A program made the position numbers and the translations under genes. A stretch of DNA of 64,000 nucleotides, taken from positions 1 to 64,000 of the forward strand of contig NZ_JALPVL010000015.1 of assembly GCF_023544465.1 (NCBI RefSeq), read 5' to 3'. This DNA comes from Paractinoplanes maris. Its GTDB lineage: Bacteria > Actinomycetota > Actinomycetes > Mycobacteriales > Micromonosporaceae. The notes beneath the pieces are model-generated. The model was not told the origin of the DNA. It did no database searches and saw nothing but the letters and a program-made list of their open reading frames with translations. Below, one piece after another: positions 32,884 to 40,636 of the stretch (its first letter is position 1; the number at the start of each line of letters is the position of its first letter).

Positions 32884-33396
32884 ATGCAGCTCGCCCAGGT
32901 TCTCGAGGTGGTCGAGCGGGTGCTCGTCGCGGCCGAGCACCCCGACATCGTCAAGGTCGAGCGGACCGGCACCGGGACCGATGCCTGGGGACCGTCGGCC
33001 GCGAAGTCCCGGACCAACAAGATCGCCGGAGTCAAGGTCACCTACACGTCGACCGCGACCGCGATGCTCTGGGGCGCGGTCTGGCCGGGCGCGAAACCGC
33101 TCCCGCTGCCGGCCGAACCGCCGATGATCGGCGATCGGGTGGCCCGCCTGTCGATCCTCGTCGTCCAATTGCTCGACGCCGCCCGGCCGGCCGCCTTCAC
33201 GTCGTGGCACCTGGTGTCCCTGCCGGACCTCGGCCCCAGCGACCGCACCGGCTCGGCCCCGGCCGGGGTGAGCGTGACGTGCGCGGACGGAACCGCGGTG
33301 CTGTTGCGGGCCTCCTCGACCGGTGCCACCGTCGGTGACGAGCCCAAGACCGATCCGTACGCCGACTACGTGATCCCCGCCGGGCTCACGGCCTGA
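32884..33396 (+). CDS. Conserved protein of unknown function
   Basis: A 170-residue protein starting MQLAQVLEVVERVLVAAEHPDIV, with a mid segment KIAGVKVTYTSTATAMLWGAVW and an Ala/Pro-rich second half. No signal peptide or known domain is evident. ATG at 32884 follows a 58-bp gap after the terminator, so it has its own promoter. The 41-bp repeat array follows. Confidence 0.6.
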   Translation: MQLAQVLEVVERVLVAAEHPDIVKVERTGTGTDAWGPSAAKSRTNKIAGVKVTYTSTATAMLWGAVWPGAKPLPLPAEPPMIGDRVARLSILVVQLLDAARPAAFTSWHLVSLPDLGPSDRTGSAPAGVSVTCADGTAVLLRASSTGATVGDEPKTDPYADYVIPAGLTA

Positions 33397-33452
33397 CGCC
33401 GGGCGCCACCTGGACCGCGCCGCGCCGCGCCCGCACGGGATCGGCCGAGCTT

Positions 33453-33611
33453 CCGCTCAGTCGGTGTGAGGGGAGTCGCTCGGCTGGCCCTCTCGCTCAG
33501 TCGGTGTGAGGGAGAGTCGCTCGGCTGGCCCTCTCGCTCAGTCGGTGTGAGGGAGAGTCGCTCGGCCGGGCCTCTCGCTCAGTCGGTGTGGGGGAGTCGC
33601 TCGGCCGGGAT
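33453..33611. repeat. About 41-bp tandem array derived from the pirin 3' end
   Basis: Four copies begin at 33453, 33493, 33534 and 33575 (spacings 40, 41, 41). The last copy is the final coding part and stop codon of the minus-strand pirin gene; the others repeat the same sequence outside the gene. The array therefore arose by duplication of the gene's own 3' end into the intergenic space. Confidence 0.9.
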
Positions 33612-34547
33612 GACGCCGAGGCGACCCTTCTGGAAGTCCTCGAAGGCCTGCTTCAGCTCGGCCTGGGTGTTCATGACGAACGGGCCGTAGTGGGCCACCG
33701 GCTCCCGGATCGGGCGGCCACCCATGATGAACAGCTCCATCGCCGGGATGTTCGAGTCCTGCACGGCGTCGGCCGTGACCCGCAGGGCGTCACCCTTGCC
33801 GTGGGCGGCCAGCTGACCGATCTGGATCGGGCGGGCCTCGGCGCCGACCGTGCCCCGGCCGGCCAGCACATAGACCAGCGCGTTGTAGTCGGCCTGCCAC
33901 GGCAGGTCGAGCTGGGCGCCGGGCTGCAGGGTGACGTGGGCCAGGTTGATCGGGGTGAACGTCGAGCCCGGCCCGGCGTGCCCGGCAACCTCACCGGCGA
34001 TGACCCGGATCAGGCTGCCGCCGTCAGGCGTGGTCAGCAGCGCCGACTCACGACCGCGGATGTCCTGGTATTTCGGCGTGATCATCTTGGCCGCCCGGGG
34101 AAGGTTGACCCACAGCTGCAGCCCGTGGAACAGCCCACCGCTGGTCACCAGATGCTCCGGCGGCGCCTCGATGTGCAGAATGCCCTGCCCGGCCGTCATC
34201 CACTGGGTGTCCCCGTTGGCGATCGTGCCCCCACTGCCCAGCGAGTCCTGGTGATCCATGATCCCGTCGATCATGTAAGTCACCGTCTCGAACCCCCGGT
34301 GCGGGTGCCACGGCGTCCCCTTCGGCTCGCCCGCTTGGTACATCACTTCGCCCATCTGATCCAGGTGGATGAAGGGGTCCAGCTCGTTGACCGGCACGCC
34401 CGCAAAGGCCCGGCGCACCGGGAAGCCCTCACCCTCGTAGCCGCTCGGGGCGGTGGTCAGGCGGCGGACCGGACGGAAGCTCGTGCTCGGGTCGAGCTGC
34501 GGCACCCGCGGTAGAACCAGAACGTCGTCGACGGTGATGGCGGGCAT
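33579..34547 (-). CDS. Pirin-family protein
   Basis: A 322-residue bicupin. The N-terminal cupin has the metal ligands in GTPWHPHRGFETVTYMIDG and GQGILHIEAPPEH (three His and one Glu). The second cupin is degenerate, as usual. Pirins act as quercetin dioxygenases or redox-sensitive regulators. The start at 34547 has GGGAGG seven bases upstream. Its promoter (34582-34612) resembles the promoter of the marR gene at 36446-36886, so that regulator probably controls it. Confidence 0.94.
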   Translation of the reverse strand: MPAITVDDVLVLPRVPQLDPSTSFRPVRRLTTAPSGYEGEGFPVRRAFAGVPVNELDPFIHLDQMGEVMYQAGEPKGTPWHPHRGFETVTYMIDGIMDHQDSLGSGGTIANGDTQWMTAGQGILHIEAPPEHLVTSGGLFHGLQLWVNLPRAAKMITPKYQDIRGRESALLTTPDGGSLIRVIAGEVAGHAGPGSTFTPINLAHVTLQPGAQLDLPWQADYNALVYVLAGRGTVGAEARPIQIGQLAAHGKGDALRVTADAVQDSNIPAMELFIMGGRPIREPVAHYGPFVMNTQAELKQAFEDFQKGRLGVIPAERLPHTD

Positions 34548-34581
34548 GGTGTGCCTCCCAGACTTGGCTAGCGCGACCGTG

Positions 34582-34612
34582 CCTGAACACTATATCTTTC
34601 AAAACTGAAATA
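34582..34612 (-). promoter_or_regulatory. Pirin promoter with MarR-type operator
   Basis: The palindrome TTTCA-AAAC-TGAAA (34597-34610) lies 2 bp upstream of a good -10, TATAGT on the minus strand (34589-34594). The 31-bp segment matches the promoter of the marR gene at 36888-36918 in 26 positions, including CTTTCAAANCTGAAATA. Binding there would block transcription of pirin. Confidence 0.75.
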
Positions 34613-34671
34613 CCAGGGTGCGTCGGCTCACTATGGCAGCGACCGATGGGTCGCAGTGACGGAACTGTTGG

Positions 34672-36402
34672 TTAACCGCGACTGCCCCTGTGCTGGTTGT
34701 CGCCGGCGATCCAAGCGATCCGCACCCGGGACTCCACGGGTGGGCGCGTGTGCCCCGAGGGCGACTTCGAAATGGTGATGCGCCGGATGAAGAGCGAAAG
34801 CATGGCCCGGCGTTCGCCGATGGCCGCGTTGCGCCACCACGAGCCGGGCCCGAGCGGATCGGCGCCGGGCTCGCCGAGCCAAACTTTGATGGGCAGTGTG
34901 GGCGCCGGGTCAGGGTGAATGGCCGCAAGCTGCTGGGCCATTGCCTCGATGCGGGCGCTGAGAATCCGCGTCTGCTGCGGAGATCGACGACAGCTCTTGC
35001 CGTGCTCATTGTTCAGCTGGCTCAGCTGGCGTTTGGCGTCGGTCAGGTCGGCTTGGATTTTATGGCTCAATGCGGCTGATTCCGGCGTCATGGAGGCGAG
35101 GTTGAAGAGGCGGATGGCCTCGTGAAGGACCTCGCCCGAGCCGTCGCTCGCGGCCGCCGCGGCGATCAGTGCGAACAGGTGCCGACCGACGTAGCCCTCC
35201 AGTGCGTTTTTCGAGATTGTGCAGTCCAAGGCGTGCTGGCCGGGCAGCGTGCGTCCGGCTGGGCGTGAGCACCGATAGCTTGACTTGGCGGTGACAGCGG
35301 AGTTGCTGTTGCTCTTCATGGGCGAGCCGCATTCGCAGAACAGCAAACCTGTCGACGCGAGCAGTGAAGGCGTCGGCCTGCTCCGGCTGACGGTCGGTTG
35401 GCCGTTCAGAATCCGCTGCACGGCCCAGAAGGCATCGGGTCCCAGGATGGCTGGATGGGCCACGATCGGGACGCCGGTCTGACCGTCGCGAAGGATTTCG
35501 TAGCCCTGGATCGAGCGTGTACTTCGACCATGGTCATCACGCTTGTAGAGAACCTCGGCGGAGTAGCCGGCGGTGCGAGGGTCACGCATGATCCGTTCCA
35601 GGGTGCGTGGCGCCCAGGAGCTGTCGGCCGTCAGCTTTCCGGTTGTGGCACCCCGAGTCGGTGTGCCGTTGACGTTCAGCTGCCGGCAGACGAAACCGAG
35701 TGTGCCGGGGCGTTGTTGCTGCCCTGCGCGCTTTGCCTGATGCTCGACCGGCGAAGGGCTCATAAGCTCCGCGGCGGCGTCGCGAATCACGCGTGCCTCG
35801 GCCGGGTCGAGGGTCAGGAGGTTGATGGCCACCGGTCGGCCGTCGGCGGGGTTGACGCGGTTCTCGCGAATCACCCGGAAGCCGTAGGGAGCCTTGCCGC
35901 CGATGAAGCCGCCCAGGCTCCGGGCGATCTCGTTGGCACCTTTGATCGCAATGCTCTTGAGTTTCGACTCGTTGTGCGCCTGGTCGAGTCTCATGATCAG
36001 GTGGAACAGGCCTGTGGCGTTGCCTTTTCGGAACTCGCCCTCGATGACGCTGACGATCGTGATGCCGAGGTTCAGCAACTCGGTCACCAGTGGAATCGCC
36101 TCGATCGGATCCATGCGGGAGAGCCGCGCGACGTGGTGGACGATGACCAATTCGATACGACCGGCACGACAGTCGGCTAGCAGTCGCTCGAACGCTGGGC
36201 GCTGCGTGCCTGAGTAGGCCGACATGCCGATGTCCTCGTAACTGCCCACGAAGGTGGTGCCGAGCTCGGCGGACCGTGCACGAGTGGCGAGGCGTTGAAC
36301 GGCAGGGGATGCCTCGCTCGCATTCTCGGGCCGAGAGGATTGGCGGACGTAGGCGGCAGCGCGATGGCGAAGAGCTACGTCGGATTGCCACGAGATCGGC
36401 AT
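34672..36402 (-). CDS. Large serine recombinase
   Basis: A 576-residue resolvase/invertase-type recombinase. The catalytic domain has Ser22 in YVRQSS, then DIGMSAYSGTQRPAFERLL and VIVHHVARLSR. A recombinase domain and a zinc-ribbon (LLFCECGSPMKSN, YRCSRP, LDC) follow, with a coiled-coil region and a basic tail. Length and layout match phage-type integrases. No other phage or ICE genes accompany it, so it is a minimal element or remnant. Base composition is visibly less GC-rich than its neighbours, suggesting transfer. It sits between pirin and its probable regulator. Confidence 0.93.
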   Translation of the reverse strand: MPISWQSDVALRHRAAAYVRQSSRPENASEASPAVQRLATRARSAELGTTFVGSYEDIGMSAYSGTQRPAFERLLADCRAGRIELVIVHHVARLSRMDPIEAIPLVTELLNLGITIVSVIEGEFRKGNATGLFHLIMRLDQAHNESKLKSIAIKGANEIARSLGGFIGGKAPYGFRVIRENRVNPADGRPVAINLLTLDPAEARVIRDAAAELMSPSPVEHQAKRAGQQQRPGTLGFVCRQLNVNGTPTRGATTGKLTADSSWAPRTLERIMRDPRTAGYSAEVLYKRDDHGRSTRSIQGYEILRDGQTGVPIVAHPAILGPDAFWAVQRILNGQPTVSRSRPTPSLLASTGLLFCECGSPMKSNSNSAVTAKSSYRCSRPAGRTLPGQHALDCTISKNALEGYVGRHLFALIAAAAASDGSGEVLHEAIRLFNLASMTPESAALSHKIQADLTDAKRQLSQLNNEHGKSCRRSPQQTRILSARIEAMAQQLAAIHPDPAPTLPIKVWLGEPGADPLGPGSWWRNAAIGERRAMLSLFIRRITISKSPSGHTRPPVESRVRIAWIAGDNQHRGSRG

Positions 36403-36445
36403 ATCGCAATGTTACTACATCTGGCAGGGCGTCGTTATGAGTGCC

Positions 36446-36886
36446 TCAGGGCTTGCGGACCTTGTCGAACACGCGGGCGATCACGGCGAGCTCGTCGGGG
36501 TCGAGGCGATCGATGAAGCTGTCGCGGACGGTGATCAAGTGCATCGGGGCGGCGGACTCCAGGGCGGCCATGCCCTCGTCGGTCAGCACGGCCTCCTGGC
36601 CGCGGCCGTCCTCGGGGCAGGGCTGCTTGCGGACGAGGCCACGCTTGACCATCGAGCTGATCTGGTAGGTGATGCGGCTGGGGGAGAAGACCAGGCGGCT
36701 GGCCAGCTCGCCCATCCGCAGGCGGTGGTCCGGCGCCTCGGAGAGGGTGACCATCACGTGGTAATCGTTCATGCTGAGGCCGGTCTGGGCCCGCAGGTCG
36801 TCCTCGAGGTGGGTGTGCAGCGCCCACGAGCTCTCGACGAAGGTGCGCCAGGCGAGCTGTTGGCTCTCGGTGAGCGGGTCGGCCAT
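36446..36886 (-). CDS. MarR-family regulator (probable pirin regulator)
   Basis: A 146-residue winged-helix regulator: LSMNDYHVMVTLSEAPDHRLRMGELASRLVFSPSRITYQISSMVKRGLV (HTH) followed by the wing CPEDGRGQEAVLTDEG. Such proteins bind palindromes as dimers and are released by phenolics or oxidants. Its own promoter carries the same operator as pirin, so it likely represses itself and pirin. A TACTGT hexamer six bases before the ATG and no ribosome site suggest a leaderless mRNA. Confidence 0.93.
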   Translation of the reverse strand: MADPLTESQQLAWRTFVESSWALHTHLEDDLRAQTGLSMNDYHVMVTLSEAPDHRLRMGELASRLVFSPSRITYQISSMVKRGLVRKQPCPEDGRGQEAVLTDEGMAALESAAPMHLITVRDSFIDRLDPDELAVIARVFDKVRKP

Positions 36887-36887
36887 A

Positions 36888-36918
36888 CCAGAACAGTAAC
36901 TCTTTCAAATCTGAAATA
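36888..36918 (-). promoter_or_regulatory. marR promoter with operator matching pirin
   Basis: The palindrome TTTCA-AATC-TGAAA (36903-36916) and flanks match the pirin promoter at 26 of 31 positions. The operator adjoins a TACTGT -10 that ends six bases before the marR start, consistent with autorepression. Confidence 0.75.
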
Positions 36919-36936
36919 ACAAGTGGCTGGGGTCAC

Positions 36937-37395
36937 CTACGCCGGTTCCGGCTGGTGGCTGCCGAGCACCTTGGTCAGCAGGGCCTGGAGCTGGCGCCGC
37001 TCGGCGGTGCTCAGGCCGGCCAGCAGCTCGTCCTGCACCGCGTCGGTGTGCTTCTGAAGCTCGTCGAGGTGGAGCCGGCCGCCGGTCGTGAGGGTGACGA
37101 CGTTGCGGCGCCGGTCGGCCGGGTCGGGCTCGCGGGTGACGTGGCGCCCCTGCTCCAAGCGGTTGAGGATGCCGTTGACGTCGTTGCGATCCAGGCCCAG
37201 GCGGCGGCCGATGTCGGCCTGGCTCAACGGTCCGCACTCGTCGAGGGCGGCCAGAACGGCGAAGTCGGCCCGGGCGCCCAGCTTCATCTCGCGGGCGAAC
37301 AGCCGGGCGCCGATGGTCGACACCTTGCTCGCCTGCCAGCTGGCCAGTGCGCGGAGCCGGGCCGGCGGCTGCGGTGTGTCGTCCGTCTCGGGCAT
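36937..37395 (-). CDS. MarR-family regulator divergent from SDR
   Basis: A 152-residue MarR protein: ARADFAVLAALDECGPLSQADIGRRLGLDRNDVNGILNRLEQGRHV (HTH) and the wing PDPADRRRNVVTLTTGG. It is divergent from an SDR gene, and three CCAAC-type palindromes lie between them, so it probably controls both. A TAAGAT hexamer (37402-37407) six bases before the ATG, without a ribosome site, suggests a leaderless mRNA. Confidence 0.93.
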   Translation of the reverse strand: MPETDDTPQPPARLRALASWQASKVSTIGARLFAREMKLGARADFAVLAALDECGPLSQADIGRRLGLDRNDVNGILNRLEQGRHVTREPDPADRRRNVVTLTTGGRLHLDELQKHTDAVQDELLAGLSTAERRQLQALLTKVLGSHQPEPA

Positions 37396-37410
37396 GCCGC
37401 CATCTTAGCC

Positions 37411-37468
37411 GTTGGTTCCCCCAACAATCGCTGCTACGTTGGTCGAGCCAACGTTGGTATGGCCAACG
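37411..37468. promoter_or_regulatory. Three operators in the marR-SDR divergent region
   Basis: Palindromes with a 5-base spacer: GTTGG-N5-CCAAC (37411-37425), ACGTTGG-N5-CCAACGT (37436-37454) and CGTTGG-N5-CCAACG (37452-37468). The last two share bases. The first lies just upstream of the marR -10, and the others precede the SDR start. Confidence 0.8.
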
Positions 37469-37487
37469 AAATGCGTGAGGGAGTGCT

Positions 37488-38276
37488 ATGACAAGCGAGT
37501 TCAGCGACCGGCGGGTACTGATCCCGGGCGGCACCGGCGGAGTCGGCGAGGGCGTGGTCCGGGCCTATCTGGCCGCCGGGGCCCAGGTGGTCGTGCCCAG
37601 CCGCGACGAGCGGCGGACGGCCGAGTTCCAGCGGATTCTCGGCGATGCCGCGACCGACCGGCTGCACCTGGTCGTCCATGACTACACCGGCTTCGACGGC
37701 GCCGAGCGGCTGGCGGCCGAGATGGCCGAGCGGCTCGGCGGCATCGACGACGTGGTCGCGCCGATCGGCGGCTACTGGGGTGGGCGTCGCCTGTGGGAGA
37801 TCGACGCCAAGGACTGGCAGGACGCCTTCGTCGGCCTGGCGACGACGCACGCCGCGGTGATGCGGGCCGTCGTGCCGAGGCTCGGCCCGACCGGCACCTA
37901 TCAGATCGTCGCCGGTGAGTCCGGATTCCGGCCGGTGCCGGGCAGCGGCCTGCTCAGCATGCAGCAGGCCGCGCTGCTGATGATGCGAAGCGTCCTGGAG
38001 GCTGAGGTCGCCGACCGGCAGCGGGTCTTCGCCCTCGTGCTGGGGCCGGTGCGCACCCGGTCGATCGGCGACGCCCAGCCGGACTGGATCACCCCCGGCC
38101 AGATCGGCGCGGTCGCCGTCGCCGCGTCGGCGAGCACCGTGGCCGGCCGCGAGATCCGGTTGCCCGATCCGGACGCGGCGAAGCAGGCACTGGCGCTGCT
38201 GCGGGACGGAAACTCCCGGCCGACGACAAAGAGCGCTGAGGCCGTGAGCTCCCGGCCCGGCAACGAAGAAGGCTGA
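37488..38276 (+). CDS. Short-chain dehydrogenase-like protein with altered active site
   Basis: A 262-residue Rossmann protein with the NAD(P) glycine motif GGTGGVGEGV (14-23) and VAPIGGYWG in place of NNAG. The catalytic YxxxK is absent; the corresponding stretch is SGLLSMQQAALL, so a standard redox reaction is unlikely. It may bind a dinucleotide as a sensor or use other residues. The last 22 residues come from the first copy of a 37-bp repeat array, so the original C-terminus was probably shorter or different. GAGGGAG precedes the ATG. Likely controlled by the divergent MarR. Confidence 0.85.
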   Translation: MTSEFSDRRVLIPGGTGGVGEGVVRAYLAAGAQVVVPSRDERRTAEFQRILGDAATDRLHLVVHDYTGFDGAERLAAEMAERLGGIDDVVAPIGGYWGGRRLWEIDAKDWQDAFVGLATTHAAVMRAVVPRLGPTGTYQIVAGESGFRPVPGSGLLSMQQAALLMMRSVLEAEVADRQRVFALVLGPVRTRSIGDAQPDWITPGQIGAVAVAASASTVAGREIRLPDPDAAKQALALLRDGNSRPTTKSAEAVSSRPGNEEG

Positions 38277-38509
38277 GGCCGTGAGCTCCCGGCCCGGCAA
38301 CGAAGAAGGCTGAGGCCGTGAGCTCCCGGCCCGGCAACGAAGAAGGCTGAGGCCGTGAGCTCCCGGCCCGGCAACGAAAAGGGCTGAAACCGTGAGCTGC
38401 CGGCCCGACAACGAAGTGGGCTGAAGCCGTGAGCTCCCGGCCCGACGACAAAGAGCGCTGACGACGCGGGCTTCGACCCGGCAACGAAGACGGCTGAGGA
38501 CGCGAGCGG
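38207..38509. repeat. 37-bp tandem array at the SDR 3' end
   Basis: The unit GTGAGCTCCCGG... recurs at 38244, 38281, 38318, 38355, 38392 and 38429, exactly 37 bp apart. Degenerate copies precede (about 38207) and follow (38466). Three to four central units are identical. The length is not a multiple of three, so the first copies frameshift the SDR tail into a stop. There are no unique spacers, so this is not a CRISPR array. It fills the gap between two convergent genes. Confidence 0.93.
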
Positions 38510-39730
38510 TCAGGGCGCTTCGATGGAGCCGTCCGGGCGGCGGACGGTGTCGGACCAGCGCTCGTGACCGCCCAGCACCGGCGGGTGCTGGGCCGCCTTG
38601 GCCTCGTCGAGCTCGATGCCCCAGCCCGGCGCGGTGGACGGCCGGGCGTATCCGGCCGCGATCACCGGCGTACCCGGGAAGATCTCGTGCACGACGTCCG
38701 GATAGACGTGGCCCTCCTGGATGCCGAACGCCGGACTGGTCAGGTCGAGCGCCAGGTTGGCCGCGGCACCGACCGGGGAGACGTCGGCCGGGGCGTGCCA
38801 GGCCGTCTGCACGCCGTGCAGCTCGCACAGCACGGCCAGTTTGTGCCCGGGGGTCAGCCCGCCGATCGCCGAGATGTGGCAGCGCAGCAGATCCACGCCG
38901 CCCGCGGTGACCAGACGGGCGGCGTCGGTCACCGAGGCGGTCAGCTCGCCCACGGCCAGCGGTACGGGTGAGGCCGCGCGCACCTCGGGCAGCCGGTCGT
39001 AGTGCTCGGGCGCCACCACGTCCTCCAGGAAGAACAACCGGTACGGCTCGAGCGCGCGGGCCAGCACCACCGCCTGCTTGGGCGTGAGCCGGCTGTGCAC
39101 GTCGTGCAGCAGCTCCACGTCGTCGCCGAGGCGTTCACGGGCCGCGGCGAACAACCGTGGCGTCCGGGCCAGGTAGTTCTCGACGCTCCAGCCGTCCGGG
39201 TACGGCGAACCGGGATAGCCGCCCGGTGCCCCCGGCGCCCCGTAGGTGCCCAGGCCCGGTTGCCCGGTCTGCAGCCGCACATGCCGGTAGCCCGCCTCGA
39301 CCAGCGCCTCCGCCTCGTCCAGCGTCTCCTCGACGGTGGCGCCGGACGCGTGCAGATAGACCGGCACCGCCTCGCGCAGCCGGCCGCCGAGCAGGTCGTG
39401 GACGGGTAGCCCGGCGCGCTTGCCGGCGATGTCCCACAGCGCCATGTCCACCCCGGAGAGCGCGCTGTTGAGCACCGGGCCGCCCCGCCAGTACGACGAG
39501 TAGTGCAGCGTCCGCCCGATGTCGGAGATCCGGCTGACGTCCCGCCCGATCAGCAACGGGGTCAGGTGGGTCTCGAGCGCGGCGACCACGGCGGCGAACC
39601 GCTGGTGGAACGTCGCGCAGCCCAGGCCGTGCAGCCCGGGCTCCGAGGTGTCGATGCGCACGACGACGAGGTTGACCCCCTCGGGCGCGGTCACCACGAC
39701 CCGGACGCCGGTGATCGTGGGCGCGCTCAT
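38510..39730 (-). CDS. Enolase-superfamily sugar-acid dehydratase (ManD/RspA-like)
   Basis: A 406-residue mandelate-racemase/enolase-superfamily protein. The segments CATFHQRF, YWRGGPVLNSALSGVDMALWDI, LLHDVHSRLTP, FFLEDVVAPEH, AVGELTAS and TAWHAPADVSPVG follow the mannonate-dehydratase subgroup, with Asp, Glu and Glu metal ligands and the C-terminal His. Substrate is probably a hexonate or hexuronate-derived acid. It overlaps the upstream epimerase/dehydrogenase gene by 4 bp, forming a sugar-acid pair. Confidence 0.9.
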   Translation of the reverse strand: MSAPTITGVRVVVTAPEGVNLVVVRIDTSEPGLHGLGCATFHQRFAAVVAALETHLTPLLIGRDVSRISDIGRTLHYSSYWRGGPVLNSALSGVDMALWDIAGKRAGLPVHDLLGGRLREAVPVYLHASGATVEETLDEAEALVEAGYRHVRLQTGQPGLGTYGAPGAPGGYPGSPYPDGWSVENYLARTPRLFAAARERLGDDVELLHDVHSRLTPKQAVVLARALEPYRLFFLEDVVAPEHYDRLPEVRAASPVPLAVGELTASVTDAARLVTAGGVDLLRCHISAIGGLTPGHKLAVLCELHGVQTAWHAPADVSPVGAAANLALDLTSPAFGIQEGHVYPDVVHEIFPGTPVIAAGYARPSTAPGWGIELDEAKAAQHPPVLGGHERWSDTVRRPDGSIEAP

Positions 39731-40569
39731 CCGGCCGGGAACTCGTATCGGGCGGTGAAGCCCAGCAGCTCGCGGGCCGGCCGGAGGTCGATCGGCACCG
39801 TGCGGCCGGGGAAGCCGGGGCGGGGTACGCCGGGGTGGAACTCGTCGAGCAGCCACTCGGTGGACTGCGGGGCCAGGGTCTCGGGCGCCGCGACGTAGAG
39901 CACGTGGTTGCCCGGCAGGGCCGGCTGCAGGCTCGCCACCAGGGCGCGCGCCGCGTCCCGGACGTCGAGGTAGCTCCACACGTCGGCCGCGCCCCGGCCG
40001 GGGTCGCGCGCGAAGAGCTCGGCCATCGGGGCCAGCCGGTCGTCGGCCGCCCCCACGAAGGGCAGGCGGAGCGCCACCACGGTCATGCCGTACTGGCGGT
40101 GGATCATGTCGGCGGTGGCCTCGTCGGTGCGCTTCGAGAGGGCGTACGGGTCGGTGATCTGCAGTGGCTGGGCGGTGTCGATCGGCAGGTAGGGCAGGCG
40201 CAACGGGCGGCGGGCGAACGGCAGGCCGCCGATCGCGTAGCTGCTGGCGATCACCGCGTTGCGCACGCCCCGGCGGGCCGCCCGGTCGAGCACGGTGAAC
40301 GTGGCCTGCGTGTTGCGGCCGAAGACCTCCTCGTCGGGGTCGCTGCCGGGGTGGGGGATGGCGGCCAGGTGGATGACGGCTTCGGCTCCGTCGAGGGCGT
40401 CGTCGACCAGCGCCACGTCGCGGGCGTCGCCCACGAGGGTGCGGTCGGCTCGGGTGCTGGTGGGGTCGAGGACGAGGGCGGAGGTGGTGACGCCGTCGGA
40501 GGACAGCAGGTCGAGCACGGCGGTGCCGATGAGGCCGGCCGCCCCGGTGACGAGGACGTGAGCAGGCAT
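39727..40569 (-). CDS. NAD-dependent epimerase/dehydratase, uronate-dehydrogenase-like
   Basis: A 280-residue extended SDR: TGAAGLIGTAVLDLL (NAD site), GDARDVALVDDALDGAEAVIHLAAIP, the active-site motif DPYALSKRTDEATADM (YxxxK) and ALRLPFVG. Partnership with a sugar-acid dehydratase suggests uronate dehydrogenase activity. The upstream sequence includes a TTACGAGTAA palindrome on the minus strand that may be a regulator site. The start is ATG at 40569. Confidence 0.87.
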   Translation of the reverse strand: MPAHVLVTGAAGLIGTAVLDLLSSDGVTTSALVLDPTSTRADRTLVGDARDVALVDDALDGAEAVIHLAAIPHPGSDPDEEVFGRNTQATFTVLDRAARRGVRNAVIASSYAIGGLPFARRPLRLPYLPIDTAQPLQITDPYALSKRTDEATADMIHRQYGMTVVALRLPFVGAADDRLAPMAELFARDPGRGAADVWSYLDVRDAARALVASLQPALPGNHVLYVAAPETLAPQSTEWLLDEFHPGVPRPGFPGRTVPIDLRPARELLGFTARYEFPAG

Positions 40570-40636
40570 GATCTGAAACTTACTCGTAAAGTCGCCTATC
40601 ATCGTGCCCCTGGGTCGGCCGGTGTGGGGGCGATGC

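Noticed and set aside
34672..36402. Prophage or ICE around the serine recombinase
   Set aside because: No structural, replication, excisionase or transfer genes flank it, and housekeeping-type genes lie on both sides.
38207..38509. Possible CRISPR array
   Set aside because: The 37-bp units are contiguous with no unique spacers and there are no cas genes; it is a simple tandem repeat.
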